Made by a program: the position numbers and the translations under genes
Assembly (NCBI GenBank): GCA_021373115.1
Contig: JAJFTI010000027.1
Coordinates: 59,705-123,704, forward strand
Reading direction: 5' to 3'
Length of the DNA: 64,000 nt
DNA from: Eubacteriales bacterium
GTDB taxonomy: Bacteria > Bacillota > Clostridia > Christensenellales > CAG-138
The notes under the pieces: generated by a model
What the model was told of the DNA's origin: nothing
Seen by the model: only the letters and a program-made list of their open reading frames with translations
Databases searched by the model: none
Part shown: positions 52,387 through 61,919 of the stretch, piece by piece
How positions within the stretch are numbered: position 1 is the first letter of the stretch
Layout: each line of letters begins with the position of its first letter

Positions 52387-53754
52387 TTACGGAGCCGGGA
52401 CTATTTCCGGAACCGGTGACGGAGTAAGGCCTCCAACGATGTCGTCAAAATTCATTTCGCTCTTATTGCCGATTTGAATGACAAGCTCCTTATAATCGCC
52501 ATTCCGGTATACTTTTACCTTTATTTCGTCGCCAATCATGCAGTTGAGAATGATGTTTACGAGTTCCTCGTGTGTTTTAATCTCCTTGCCGTTCGCCTCA
52601 ACAATGATATCCCCCGCAAGAATTCCGGCCTGATCGGCAGGGCGGCCTTTCACAACGCTCTGAACCAGCGCGCCACCCGGTACGCCGTTTTCCTCCGCCA
52701 TTGCTTCGTCCACCGTGCTGACGGTCACGCCGATCCCCGGACGTTCGATATAGCCCTTGGTAATCAGGATCCCCATGATCTTTTTGACCTGATTGATTGG
52801 CAGCGCAAAGCCTATTCCTTCCGCACTTACCGCATTGCCCAGTTCATCGTATCCTGCCGTAATGGTTTTTGCGCTGTTGACGCCAATAACCTCGCCGGAC
52901 ATATTGATCAGCGGTCCGCCGCTGTTGCCAAAGTTGATTGCCGCATCGGTTTGCAGGTAGGTGTTTGTATAGTTATCAATCGTCACTTCGCGGGTTGTCG
53001 CGCTGACGATACCAAACGTAATCGTGTTTGCAAGCTCGTCCGTAGAGAGCGGATTCCCAATGGCAAGCACATATTCGCCAACACGCACCTGATCCGAATC
53101 GCCAAGTTTCAGCGGCTGCAGCGTTACGCCCTCAATTTTCAGAACGGCAATGTCCGTCTCGGTATCGGAGCCAATCAACGTTGCTTCCCGTTCCTGATCA
53201 TCGCCATACAACTGAACGGAAATTCTGCTTGCGCCATCGACAACATGCGCGTTTGTAAGAATATACCCTTCGCTCGAAACCGCGAATCCGGTACCGCTGC
53301 CGTAGATTTCTTCAATCTCTTTTCCCGAAATGCCGGCAACCTTCTGGTAGTTCAAAACGCCAACCACACCCGGCGAAACCGCGTCGTAGATATCCGGAAT
53401 CGGATTTTCCGAAAGCCCGGGGACAACCGGCGCAATTCCGTCCAGATTCGGCATTTCCCGATCCTTCGAGTCTACAGCCGGCATCGGCGTCGCCTCCGGA
53501 ACAGCCGTATCCGCTGCAGCGGGCGGCAGCACGGAGCCATCGCTCTCCAGCGGTGCTGCAGTTGGCGTTGGCGTAACCGCGGTATACGATTCGCTCGAAT
53601 TATAGCCGAGCAGGTTCGGCCAGAACAGGCCAACTACGAGCAGTGCCAGCAAAGCAACGACAAGGATGATCACGATCGTTGCAAACGCGTTCGAGCCTCC
53701 CTCGCTATGCCTGTTTGACGGGTGATCCGAACTATAAAAACCGTTATGTTCCAT
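52387..53754 (-). CDS. htrA: HtrA-like serine protease with PDZ domain
   Basis: 455-residue membrane-anchored quality-control protease. Cytoplasmic N-terminus, one TM (23-45), a Pro/Thr-rich linker (TPTPTAAP, about 61-95), a trypsin-like domain with catalytic His170 (TNAHVVDG), Asp201 (TETDIAVLK) and Ser278 (NFGNSGGP), and one PDZ domain (about 345-440). The ATG at 53754 lies within the end of the kinase gene, behind GGAGGAAAG, so the protease is translated from the regulator-kinase message. This layout resembles envelope-stress loci that control HtrA. Confidence 0.94.
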   Translation of the reverse strand: MEHNGFYSSDHPSNRHSEGGSNAFATIVIILVVALLALLVVGLFWPNLLGYNSSESYTAVTPTPTAAPLESDGSVLPPAAADTAVPEATPMPAVDSKDREMPNLDGIAPVVPGLSENPIPDIYDAVSPGVVGVLNYQKVAGISGKEIEEIYGSGTGFAVSSEGYILTNAHVVDGASRISVQLYGDDQEREATLIGSDTETDIAVLKIEGVTLQPLKLGDSDQVRVGEYVLAIGNPLSTDELANTITFGIVSATTREVTIDNYTNTYLQTDAAINFGNSGGPLINMSGEVIGVNSAKTITAGYDELGNAVSAEGIGFALPINQVKKIMGILITKGYIERPGIGVTVSTVDEAMAEENGVPGGALVQSVVKGRPADQAGILAGDIIVEANGKEIKTHEELVNIILNCMIGDEIKVKVYRNGDYKELVIQIGNKSEMNFDDIVGGLTPSPVPEIVPAP

Positions 53755-55231
53755 TTTTCTTTCCTCCGTCCGCCGCCGGAGCCCGCTTTGGAACCGGCGC
53801 ACGTTTCAGCGTAAACGTAAACGTGCTCCCCTTCCCCTTTGTGCTCTTGAGCGTAATGGTTTGATTGTGCTGATCGATAATTCGTTTTACGATTGATAAC
53901 CCGAGGCCTGTACCGCTCTGGGTACTCGGTGTATGCGCTTTTTCAACCTTATAGAAACGGTCGAATACATGCGGAATGTCCGCTTCCGGGATTCCCTGTC
54001 CGGAGTCCTGAATACTCACGTAAATTTCGCGCTTCATCGCGTAGGTAGCAATGCGCAGCTTGCTGTCATCCGGCGAATACTTGATTGCGTTGTCGATTAT
54101 ATTCCGCAGCACCTGTGAAATCTGTGCGCTGTCCGCTTCAACGTAGTATTGCTCCTGCGCGAATTTCACGTCCACCTCCATATGATGTTCGTAAATGCGC
54201 GCCTCGAACGTAATCAAAGTTCGGCGAATCAATTCGTTGATATCAAAGATCTCAAGCTTTAATGCTGTTTTTCCGCTCTCGATTCTCGCCAGATCCAACA
54301 AATCGTTTACCATAACCGCCATACGCTTGGTTTCCGACAGAACGATGCCGATGTATTTCTCGTATTCGTCCGGCCCGATGGTGCCGTCCTGCATGGCCTC
54401 GAGGAAGCCCTTCATGCTCGTTAACGGGCTGCGAAGCTCATGGCTGACGTTTGCAACAAAGCTTCTTCTGGTCGCCTCCAGATCCTTGAGCTGATCCGCC
54501 ATGTTATTGAAGCTCAGCGCCAGCTGTGTGGATTCTTCCACGCTGCTGATGGGAATACGGATATTATAATCGCCCTTGGCGTATTTTTGCACAATTTCGT
54601 TGATCTCCATAAACGGACGCGTCAGTCTCGCGGTCGTGTAGTAAACCGCAATGACGGAGATCAGCACCGCAATCAGTGAAACAAGCACTACTTCGGCATA
54701 CACCATGCCAACCGCGCCGCGCGCCTGCGTCGTATCCACATAGAAGCGAACCACATGCGTCGCAACCCCGTCCTGAATGACCGGCTTCGTGCCGATCAGC
54801 ATTTGGAATGCGCCTTTTTCCTGTGCAAAACGCACGCTGCTTGCGTCCAGATCGGAAACGGCAATCAGCATGCGTGAAATTTCTTCCTGGGTATAGCGAA
54901 CGTTCATCACTTCGTTCCACTTGGAACCCGAGGCATATTGCGCCATCGCACCATCCACCGAAACGATTTGGATCAGGCCGTCGTAATGTCGCGCAATGGT
55001 ATTCAGTTCGAGTAAAGCCGCATTTTCTCCGGCAACCGAGCTGGTCGTATTAAAATATAACTCCGTTACGATTCCGATTTCATTTGCGATGTTCTGTTTT
55101 TCCTCGCGCATGACAAACCCGGACATCAGCGTTCCCGCAATAACGCCGGAGAGCAGCAGCATTCCGAGCGTAACGCTCATGTAGGTTGTCAGCATTCGGG
55201 AAAACAGTGTCCTGAGAAAGTCTTTGCGCAT
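53744..55231 (-). CDS. Sensor histidine kinase, envelope-stress type
   Basis: 495-residue membrane kinase. TM1 (about 14-40), an extracellular sensor of about 135 residues, TM2 (177-199), HAMP (200-253), HisKA with phospho-accepting His264 in FVANVSHELRSPL, and HATPase with NIIDNAIKYS, DSGQGIP and GTGLGLSIVK. No PAS domain is seen, which distinguishes it from WalK. The gene starts 9 nt after the response regulator stop and overlaps htrA at its end. Signal unknown; cell-envelope or secretion stress is the inference from htrA. Confidence 0.93.
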   Translation of the reverse strand: MRKDFLRTLFSRMLTTYMSVTLGMLLLSGVIAGTLMSGFVMREEKQNIANEIGIVTELYFNTTSSVAGENAALLELNTIARHYDGLIQIVSVDGAMAQYASGSKWNEVMNVRYTQEEISRMLIAVSDLDASSVRFAQEKGAFQMLIGTKPVIQDGVATHVVRFYVDTTQARGAVGMVYAEVVLVSLIAVLISVIAVYYTTARLTRPFMEINEIVQKYAKGDYNIRIPISSVEESTQLALSFNNMADQLKDLEATRRSFVANVSHELRSPLTSMKGFLEAMQDGTIGPDEYEKYIGIVLSETKRMAVMVNDLLDLARIESGKTALKLEIFDINELIRRTLITFEARIYEHHMEVDVKFAQEQYYVEADSAQISQVLRNIIDNAIKYSPDDSKLRIATYAMKREIYVSIQDSGQGIPEADIPHVFDRFYKVEKAHTPSTQSGTGLGLSIVKRIIDQHNQTITLKSTKGKGSTFTFTLKRAPVPKRAPAADGGKKNGT

Positions 55232-55240
55232 GTTCCCGCA

Positions 55241-55918
55241 TCACTTTTGCTCGAATTTATAACCTACGCCCCAAACCGTCCGGAGCTCCCACTCGTGATT
55301 ATCGCCAAGTTTCTCGCGGATGCGCTTCACGTGAACGTCCACCGTGCGCGAGTCGCCAAAGAAATCAAAACCCCAGACCTGCTCGAGGAGTTGCTCCCGC
55401 GTGAATACCTTGCCCGGATGCGAAGCGAGAAAGTACAGCAGTTCAATCTCCTTGGGCGGCATTTCCAGTTGCCTGCCGTCCAGTGTGACCGCATAATTCT
55501 CCAGCGAAACCGTCAGGCCGGGCAGCGAGATGGTGCGTTCCGGTTCGGAAGGCTGGCTGCGGCGAAGCACCGCTTTGATCCGCGCAATGAGTTCTTTTGC
55601 GTCAAACGGTTTTGCAATATAATCATCCGCGCCGAGTTCCAGACCTTGTACGCGATCGCCCGTATCGCCTTTTGCCGTCAGCATAATGACCGGGGTTTCG
55701 CTTTCCATGCGGATATCATGCAGCACCGCCCAGCCATCCCGGCCCGGCAGCATGATATCCAGAACCACCAGTGAAGGCCGCGTTTCATGGAACGCCGCCA
55801 AAGCGGAGGTTCCATCCGCGCAGGTAAACACCTGAAATCCCGCTTTCTTGAGATATAACTCGATAATTGCCAGAATATTCCTGTCGTCGTCTATGACCAG
55901 AATGGTGTTGTTTTCCAT
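55241..55918 (-). CDS. OmpR/PhoB-family response regulator
   Basis: 225-residue transcription regulator. The receiver domain has the acidic pocket Asp10-12, the phosphorylated Asp54 in VVLDIMLPG, and Lys in YIAKPF. The C-terminal winged helix contains VDVHVKRIREKLG and TVWGVGYKF. The ATG at 55918 has a near-perfect GGAGGTGATC site. Promoter 50 nt upstream. It forms an operon with the kinase and htrA and probably controls them; target sites are not identified. Confidence 0.95.
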   Translation of the reverse strand: MENNTILVIDDDRNILAIIELYLKKAGFQVFTCADGTSALAAFHETRPSLVVLDIMLPGRDGWAVLHDIRMESETPVIMLTAKGDTGDRVQGLELGADDYIAKPFDAKELIARIKAVLRRSQPSEPERTISLPGLTVSLENYAVTLDGRQLEMPPKEIELLYFLASHPGKVFTREQLLEQVWGFDFFGDSRTVDVHVKRIREKLGDNHEWELRTVWGVGYKFEQK

Positions 55919-55967
55919 CCGATCACCTCCAATAATCTTGGATTCGATACGTTTCACATTTGGGTAA

Positions 55968-55997
55968 AGTATAGCAGATGTTATGCCGTTTGTCCAA
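55968..55997 (-). promoter_or_regulatory. Promoter of response regulator-kinase-htrA operon
   Basis: Minus strand TTGGAC (55992-55997), 18 nt, TGC-TATACT extended -10 (55968-55973). Confidence 0.68.
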
Positions 55998-56019
55998 CCA
56001 CACGACAAATTATCACAGA

Positions 56020-56049
56020 AGCGCCGCACAATTCTCATGATGCGGCGCT
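56020..56049 (-). terminator. Hairpin after mutS2
   Basis: AGCGCCGCA / TGCGGCGCT stem, 12-nt loop, about 45 nt past the mutS2 stop. The T tail on the minus strand is interrupted, so strength is uncertain. Confidence 0.6.
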
Positions 56050-56093
56050 TTGATCGATTGTTCTAAAATAATCATGTGCTCCGGCAAGCCGGT

Positions 56094-58445
56094 TCAGGAC
56101 TTTAGCGTAACAACCGTAACACCCGCGTCGCCTTCGCCATATGCCCCGATTCGATAGGTTTTTACGCGCGGATGGTTCTTCAGATAAGCTTGCACGCCAT
56201 TGCGCAGCGCGCCCGTACCCTTTCCGTGCACCACAAAAAATTCACCAATTCCGTTCATAACGGCGTTATCGATAAAGCGATCCAATTCCAGGCATGCGTC
56301 CTCCACCATCATACCGCGCAGATCGACCGAAAGCGCGCTCCCGCGGTCTTGCGAAAGGGATACCTTTGACGAGGTCTGCTGTTTTTGTTTCTGCTCAATC
56401 GGCCGCAGATCGTTAAGAGGGATATTCAGTTTCATTACCCCCGCCTGAACGAACACCTCGCCTTTCGCATCCGCCGGTTTCAAAACGGTCGCTTCCTGCC
56501 CCAGTGTAATAATCTTCACCCGCTCGCCGATATGTACGCTCGGCGGAGCGTTTCCCGCCAGTTCGCGCTGTACGGCATGTTCGTTCAGCCGGTCCTCCGC
56601 TTTTCGCATTGCGTCGCGCGAGGATTGCACCGCGCGCTCCAGCTGTTTCTGGTCTATGTTTTCGATAGCGCGCAGTTGGGCGATCAGCTTTTCCATATCC
56701 TGCCGGGTTTCCTGAACCATTCGCCGCGCGTCGTCGCGCGCTTTCTGGCGCAGAAGCGTTTTTTCGTCCTCCAGCTTTTTCTTCTCCCGCTCGAGATCCG
56801 CCTTGATCTTCTCAATCTCCGCGCGTATTTTATAGGATGCCTCGCGATCGTCCTCCGCGTTCTTTCTCGCCTGTTCCGCCTCCGACAGGACGTTTTCAAA
56901 CACCACGTCCCGCTTCTTTAAAAACGCCTGCGCGCGCCCAACCACATCGTCCCCAAGCCCAAGCCGTTTGGAAATCTCGAACGCGTTGCTCTTGCCCGGA
57001 ATGCCGATAAACAACCGGTAGGTTGGACAAAGCCGGTCAATGTCAAATTCCATAGACGCGTTCTGCATGCCGGGATGCATAAGCGCAAACGCCTTGATTT
57101 CGCTGTAGTGCGTTGTCGCAACGGTTAACGTTTCCCGCTCATAGAGATTTTCCAGAATCGCCTGCGCGAGCGCCGCGCCTTCCACCGGATCGGTTCCCGC
57201 GCCAAGCTCATCCAGCAGAACGAGCGAGCGCGCGTTTGCTTCCGCCAGGATACGAACCGTATTCGTCATGTGCGAAGAAAAGGTGGAAAGCGATTGCTCG
57301 ATGGACTGCTCGTCCCCGATATCCGCAAACACGCGGTCAAATGTAGAAAGCTCCGTTCCGAAATCGGCGGGAATGAACATTCCGCTCATCGCCATCAGCG
57401 TAAAGAGGCCGACCGTTTTGAGCGTAACCGTTTTTCCGCCGGTATTCGGTCCGGTAATAATGAGCGTTTGAAAAGTTTCTCCCAGCCAGATATCGACGGG
57501 CACAACCTTTTCCTTCGCAATCAGCGGATGTCTTCCCTTTACAATGCGAATTCGGCCGGATTCGTTCAATTTTGGGCGAACGGCGCGCAGATCGCGCGCA
57601 AGAACCGCTTTGGCAAAGATCACATCCAGCGTTCCCATCACGTTGCAGCTAAGGTGGATGTCGTTTGCAAACGGAGCGATCATAGCGGTCAGCGCGGAGA
57701 GGATGCGCTCGATTTCGTTCTTTTCCTCCGCCAGCAGACGTTTGTTCTCGTTTCCGAGTTCAACGACCGCGGCCGGTTCAATAAACAGCGTGGCCCCGCT
57801 GCTGCTCTGGTCGTGAACCAGTCCGGGCACCTGCGAACGATACTCCGCTTTTACGGGCAGAGCGTAGCGCCCGTTCCGGACCGTAATAATCGGCTCCTGC
57901 AAATACTTCTGCGTCGTTGCGCTTTTCAGCATGGAATTGAGCTTTTCGCGGACGCGTTCGTTTAGAATTTTCATTTGCCTGCGAATCCGGCTGAGTTCGG
58001 CGGAGGCATTGTCGGATATCTCATCCTCGGCAAGAATGCAGCGCGCAATTTCCTCCTCGATGGAGCGGTGCGATGCAAGCCGGTTTGCATGGTTACATAA
58101 TAAGCTCTGCGTATCGTCCGACTGAAGCACCTCTTTCGCTTCGCGAGAAGCGCGCATCGCCTGCGCAATGGCGAGCAGTTCGCGTGTGCTTAAAAAAAGC
58201 GACGCATGCATTTTCCCAACGAGTTCCCTTACGTCGGGAAACCCGTCAATCGGCGTCCTTCCGGTTCTGGTATAGATTCCCTCCGCTTCGGCGGTTTGTT
58301 CCTGCAGCGTTTCCGCTTCGTCGAATGTTTCCGCAGGACGCAGCTCGCGCGCGAATTCCCGCCCGATTTCGCAGGATAAATGCTGTGTTAATAAGTTGAT
58401 GATTTTATCGTATTCCAGCGTAAACAGAGTTTTTTCCGATATCAT
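56094..58445 (-). CDS. mutS2: Endonuclease MutS2
   Basis: 783-residue MutS homologue without mismatch-recognition domain; limits recombination and rescues collided ribosomes in Bacillus. The clamp/lever domain is followed by an ATPase with Walker A GPNTGGKTVTLKTVG (about 327-341) and LVLLDELGAGTDPVEGAAL, a long Lys/Glu coiled coil (about 515-620), a small beta (KOW-like) domain and the C-terminal Smr nuclease domain with VDLRGMMVEDA and VVHGKGTGALR. It starts only 25 nt after a terminator hairpin, without a visible promoter of its own. Confidence 0.95.
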   Translation of the reverse strand: MISEKTLFTLEYDKIINLLTQHLSCEIGREFARELRPAETFDEAETLQEQTAEAEGIYTRTGRTPIDGFPDVRELVGKMHASLFLSTRELLAIAQAMRASREAKEVLQSDDTQSLLCNHANRLASHRSIEEEIARCILAEDEISDNASAELSRIRRQMKILNERVREKLNSMLKSATTQKYLQEPIITVRNGRYALPVKAEYRSQVPGLVHDQSSSGATLFIEPAAVVELGNENKRLLAEEKNEIERILSALTAMIAPFANDIHLSCNVMGTLDVIFAKAVLARDLRAVRPKLNESGRIRIVKGRHPLIAKEKVVPVDIWLGETFQTLIITGPNTGGKTVTLKTVGLFTLMAMSGMFIPADFGTELSTFDRVFADIGDEQSIEQSLSTFSSHMTNTVRILAEANARSLVLLDELGAGTDPVEGAALAQAILENLYERETLTVATTHYSEIKAFALMHPGMQNASMEFDIDRLCPTYRLFIGIPGKSNAFEISKRLGLGDDVVGRAQAFLKKRDVVFENVLSEAEQARKNAEDDREASYKIRAEIEKIKADLEREKKKLEDEKTLLRQKARDDARRMVQETRQDMEKLIAQLRAIENIDQKQLERAVQSSRDAMRKAEDRLNEHAVQRELAGNAPPSVHIGERVKIITLGQEATVLKPADAKGEVFVQAGVMKLNIPLNDLRPIEQKQKQQTSSKVSLSQDRGSALSVDLRGMMVEDACLELDRFIDNAVMNGIGEFFVVHGKGTGALRNGVQAYLKNHPRVKTYRIGAYGEGDAGVTVVTLKS

Positions 58446-58470
58446 CGTTCATCTTTCTCCTTCCGCATAG

Positions 58471-58502
58471 AAAAAGCCCCGTCTCGATCTACGTGACGGG
58501 GC
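58471..58502 (-). terminator. Terminator between aminotransferase gene and mutS2
   Basis: Perfect GCCCCGTC / GACGGGGC stem followed by TTTTTC on the minus strand. Because mutS2 starts 25 nt later, this could regulate read-through. Confidence 0.85.
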
Positions 58503-58516
58503 ACCATTTCCTCGGC

Positions 58517-59695
58517 TCAGCGGATTTCTTTGAGAAAATCGCCAATACGCCGCATCGCTTCTTCAATATCTTGCATCGAAGTAGCGTAACAGCACCGAAT
58601 ATGCCCCTCTCCGGCTTTGCTGAACGCGCTGCCGGGAACCGTAACGATTTTTTTATTCGCAAGCAGCCTGTCGCAGAACTGTTCGCTGGAAAGTCCCGTT
58701 GACTTGATCGACGGAAACACATAGAACGCGCCTTCCGGCTCGTTGCAGGAAAGCCCGAGCGAATTGAACGCGTCTATGATATAGCGCCTGCGCGCCTCGT
58801 ACTGTTCTATCATATATCGCGTATCCGCAAAATCGTCTTTGAAACCGTCTTCCAGCGCGGCGATCCCGGCCCACTGCGCGGGCGTTGGCGCGCAGAGCAT
58901 CATGAGCTGATGCACCTTTCGCATCGCCGCAATGATCTCCATTGGACCCGCCGCATAACCAAGACGCCATCCGGTCATGGAAAACGCCTTGGAAAAACCG
59001 TTGAGCACAACCGTGCGCTCCAGCATGCCCGGAAGCGAAGCTATGGAGATATGCTGCTTTCCGTTAAATGTTAGCTCGGCGTAGATTTCATCCGAAATAA
59101 TGAGAATATCCGTTCCGCGAACGACCTTTGCAATTGCTTCCAAATCCTCGCGTTCCATAATGGCGCCGGTCGGATTCGTCGGGAACGCCAGCAGAATTGC
59201 CTTCGTTTTCGGTGTGATGGCGGCGCGTACTTCATCCGCCTTCAGGCGGAAACGATCCTCATGACGCGTTGTAACCGCAACGGCAATGCCGCCCGCAAGT
59301 TCGACCGCCGGTTTATAGGAAACGTAGCAGGGCTCGTGGACGATCACCTCGTCCCCGGGATTGAGGATCGCGCGCATGGCAAGGTCAATCGCCTGGCTTG
59401 CACCAACGGTAATCAATACGTTTTCTATGGATTCGTACCCGGAAATCCCATACCGGGCGTCAAGGAAGCGAAGAATCAGCTCCCTTAGATGCGGGTCGCC
59501 GGAGTTTGAGGAATACGGAACGCGCTCGTTCTTCAGCCGTCCTGCCACATACTTGCGGATACGATCCGGCGTTGGAAAATCCGGCTCGCCTACGCCAAGG
59601 CTGATATGCGAGTCATCCAGAAGATCGAAATATTTCCGAATGCCCGAAGGCGGAATCTGTTTGACGCAATTTGAGATTAAATCTTGATAGTCCAT
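58517..59695 (-). CDS. Class I/II aminotransferase, PatA/AspC-like
   Basis: 392-residue PLP-dependent aminotransferase of fold type I, subgroup I-gamma. LGVGEPDFPTP near residue 35, YSSNSGDPHLR, FPTNPTGA and the PLP-lysine motif FSKAFSMTGWRLGY are typical of PatA/AspB-like enzymes acting on aspartate, aromatic or N-acetyl-diaminopimelate substrates. dapL in the same window makes a PatA role in lysine synthesis unlikely. ATG at 59695 with AGGAAG 7 nt upstream; longer frames start inside the promoter. Monocistronic by terminator. Confidence 0.9.
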   Translation of the reverse strand: MDYQDLISNCVKQIPPSGIRKYFDLLDDSHISLGVGEPDFPTPDRIRKYVAGRLKNERVPYSSNSGDPHLRELILRFLDARYGISGYESIENVLITVGASQAIDLAMRAILNPGDEVIVHEPCYVSYKPAVELAGGIAVAVTTRHEDRFRLKADEVRAAITPKTKAILLAFPTNPTGAIMEREDLEAIAKVVRGTDILIISDEIYAELTFNGKQHISIASLPGMLERTVVLNGFSKAFSMTGWRLGYAAGPMEIIAAMRKVHQLMMLCAPTPAQWAGIAALEDGFKDDFADTRYMIEQYEARRRYIIDAFNSLGLSCNEPEGAFYVFPSIKSTGLSSEQFCDRLLANKKIVTVPGSAFSKAGEGHIRCCYATSMQDIEEAMRRIGDFLKEIR

Positions 59696-59726
59696 AGGCA
59701 CTTCCTGTTTTTGCGAGAGTAGAGCA

Positions 59727-59755
59727 ATCATAACACGTTCGCGAAAAACCGTCAA
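59727..59755 (-). promoter_or_regulatory. Promoter of the aminotransferase gene
   Basis: Minus strand TTGACG (59750-59755), 17 nt, TGT-TATGAT extended -10 (59727-59732). Confidence 0.75.
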
Positions 59756-59821
59756 ACAAATTGTGAGCAGTGTCGAAAGTTGGTTTGCGTTTGTATGCAG
59801 GATTCCTCTTACATGCAATGG

Positions 59822-61828
59822 TCAATTCATGGCAATGTCGCTGATCGAAAGGGTAAACCGTTCGCTGGCAAGCTCGATCAGCCGCTCCCCTTCCTCGCCG
59901 GGATTGGCAAGGATCTCCCGCGCGGCATTTCCGGCCTGTTCCAGTGTTTTTACATCCAGCGTTTGAAGGATTCCGTTTGCTCCGCTATCGCCATGCTGGC
60001 GGGTACCGATAAAATCGCCGGGGCCGCGCAGGAGCAGATCCTTCTGCGCAATTTCAAAACCGTCGCTGGTCTGCGTCATCGTTTTCAGCCGTTCGTTTTC
60101 CGGGCCGTTCTGCGTGCCGGAGAGCAAAAAACAATAGGCCTGTCTTGCGCTCCTGCCAACTCTTCCGCGTAATTGATGCAGCTGCGACAGCCCGAACCGA
60201 TCCGCTCCTTCCACCACCATGATACAGGCGTTTGGAACGTGAACTCCAACTTCAATTACCGTTGTGGTCACAAGCGCATCGATCTCGCCTGCGCGAAACG
60301 CGCGCATAACGCGTTCCTTTTCGCTCTCCTTCATTCCCCCGTGAAGCTTGGCAAGCCTTGTTTGCGGTATTTCCCGTTTCAGTTGCGAAAAGAGAGTATC
60401 TACGCTCGGGAGATCAACCGTTTCGCTTTCTTCAATTACCGGACATACGATAAAACTCTGTATCCCTTCCAGCGCTTGTTTCGCCAGGTAACGGTACATA
60501 TCCGCCCGTTTGTTTTGCGGAATGATGCTCGTTTTAACTGGTTTTCGGTCGGGCGGAAGCTCGTCAATGACCGAAAGGTCAAGATCTCCGTACAGGATCA
60601 GCGAGAGCGTACGTGGAATCGGCGTTGCGCTCATCACAAGCATATCCGGCCGCGCTCCCTTTTCCAGCATCGCCGCGCGCTGACGAACGCCAAAACGGTG
60701 CTGTTCATCGGTGATGATCAAGCCTAAGTCATGAAAGCGAACCTCCTCGGAGAGCAGCGCGTGGGTGCCAACCGTAACAAGCGCGGTTCCGTCTTTGATT
60801 CGCATAAGAGCCTCGTCCCGCTGTGATTTCCTCATGCCGCCCTTTAAGAGAACGACCGACGTGCCGAAAATTCCCTGCAATGTTTGGTAATGCTGTTCCG
60901 CAAGAATCTCCGTCGGCACGAGGAAAGCGCCCTGCTTTCCGTTTGCAGCGGCTACACAGAGCGCAAATATCGCGACCGCCGTCTTGCCGGAGCCGACGTC
61001 GCCTTGTAGCAGACGGTTCATGGGCGAGGGTTTTCGCATGTCCGATGCTATTTCTTCCATGACGCGAAGCTGCGATTGCGTAAGGGAAAACATCAGTTTT
61101 GAACGGTATTTTCCCAATACGCCGCTTGTGTCAAACGCAAAGCCGTTTTGCCGGACGCGATCCGCTTTTTGCAATTCGAGCAGTGTAAAATAGAGAAGTG
61201 CGTTTTCAAAGTCGAGCCGTTTTCGAGCGAGTTCAAGCGCTTCGCGGCTCACCGGAAAATGCGCGTGGCGAATCGCCAGCGAGAGTGAAACAAGGCCGTA
61301 TCGCTCCAGAATACTTCTTGGCAGCGGATCGCCAATGCCGTCCCAGACATATTCCATTGCGGATAGCATGCTGGATCGCCATGCATTTTGGTTCAAGCCC
61401 TTTACCGTTGCATAAACCGGAAGAATTCCCGGAAGATTCAGCCCGATCGACGGATTCATGATCGCCAAACCGTTTTTTCGGACAACACGTCCGCAGGCGA
61501 AGATAATTTCTCCAATATTCAGCTGCGCGCTGCGGTATGGCTGGTTAAACCACTTGAGCGAAAGTTTTCCTGTTTCATCCTGCGCGGATACGGTCAGCAC
61601 GGTTGTTCCTTTCATGCGAAATATGCGTGGCGCACCGCAGATGCGCACCTGAACGGCGGCATTCTGCCCATCAACAAGCTGGCAGACCGGCGTCGCTTTG
61701 GAATAGTCCATATAATCCCGCGGTAAGCGAAACAGCAGATCGAACGCGGAGAAAACACGCAGTTTGGCAAATAACTCCGCGCGTTTCGGCCCAATGCCCT
61801 TTATTTTGTTCAGCGGGAAGTCCAGCAT
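59822..61828 (-). CDS. recG: ATP-dependent DNA helicase RecG
   Basis: 668-residue branched-DNA translocase that reverses stalled forks and processes Holliday junctions. N-terminal helical region, wedge OB domain (about 55-140), helicase lobe 1 with LLQGDVGSGKT, DEQHRFG (DExH box) and SATPIPRTL, and lobe 2 with the TTVIEVGVHVPNA and QLHQLRGRVGR motifs. Slightly short but complete. It follows fakA after a terminator and has no clear promoter; conserved yloU-fakA-recG order. Confidence 0.95.
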   Translation of the reverse strand: MLDFPLNKIKGIGPKRAELFAKLRVFSAFDLLFRLPRDYMDYSKATPVCQLVDGQNAAVQVRICGAPRIFRMKGTTVLTVSAQDETGKLSLKWFNQPYRSAQLNIGEIIFACGRVVRKNGLAIMNPSIGLNLPGILPVYATVKGLNQNAWRSSMLSAMEYVWDGIGDPLPRSILERYGLVSLSLAIRHAHFPVSREALELARKRLDFENALLYFTLLELQKADRVRQNGFAFDTSGVLGKYRSKLMFSLTQSQLRVMEEIASDMRKPSPMNRLLQGDVGSGKTAVAIFALCVAAANGKQGAFLVPTEILAEQHYQTLQGIFGTSVVLLKGGMRKSQRDEALMRIKDGTALVTVGTHALLSEEVRFHDLGLIITDEQHRFGVRQRAAMLEKGARPDMLVMSATPIPRTLSLILYGDLDLSVIDELPPDRKPVKTSIIPQNKRADMYRYLAKQALEGIQSFIVCPVIEESETVDLPSVDTLFSQLKREIPQTRLAKLHGGMKESEKERVMRAFRAGEIDALVTTTVIEVGVHVPNACIMVVEGADRFGLSQLHQLRGRVGRSARQAYCFLLSGTQNGPENERLKTMTQTSDGFEIAQKDLLLRGPGDFIGTRQHGDSGANGILQTLDVKTLEQAGNAAREILANPGEEGERLIELASERFTLSISDIAMN

Positions 61829-61854
61829 AGCAAAGCAGCCCTATCCGTTGTTTT

Positions 61855-61894
61855 AAAAAAGCCGACGAACGGAACCATTCGTTCCTTCGCCGGC
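61855..61894 (-). terminator. Terminator after fakA
   Basis: GCCGGCGAA / TTCGTCGGC stem (one G-T pair), then six T on the minus strand, 25 nt past the fakA stop. It lies between fakA and recG. Confidence 0.8.
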
Positions 61895-61919
61895 TGTATG
61901 CCTTTGCGCCTGTTCCGCG

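Noticed and set aside
61864..61885. LexA-box-like CGAACGGAACCATTCGTTCC near recG
   Set aside because: The symmetry is explained by the fakA terminator stem, and the spacing does not match the Firmicute SOS box CGAACNNNNGTTCG.
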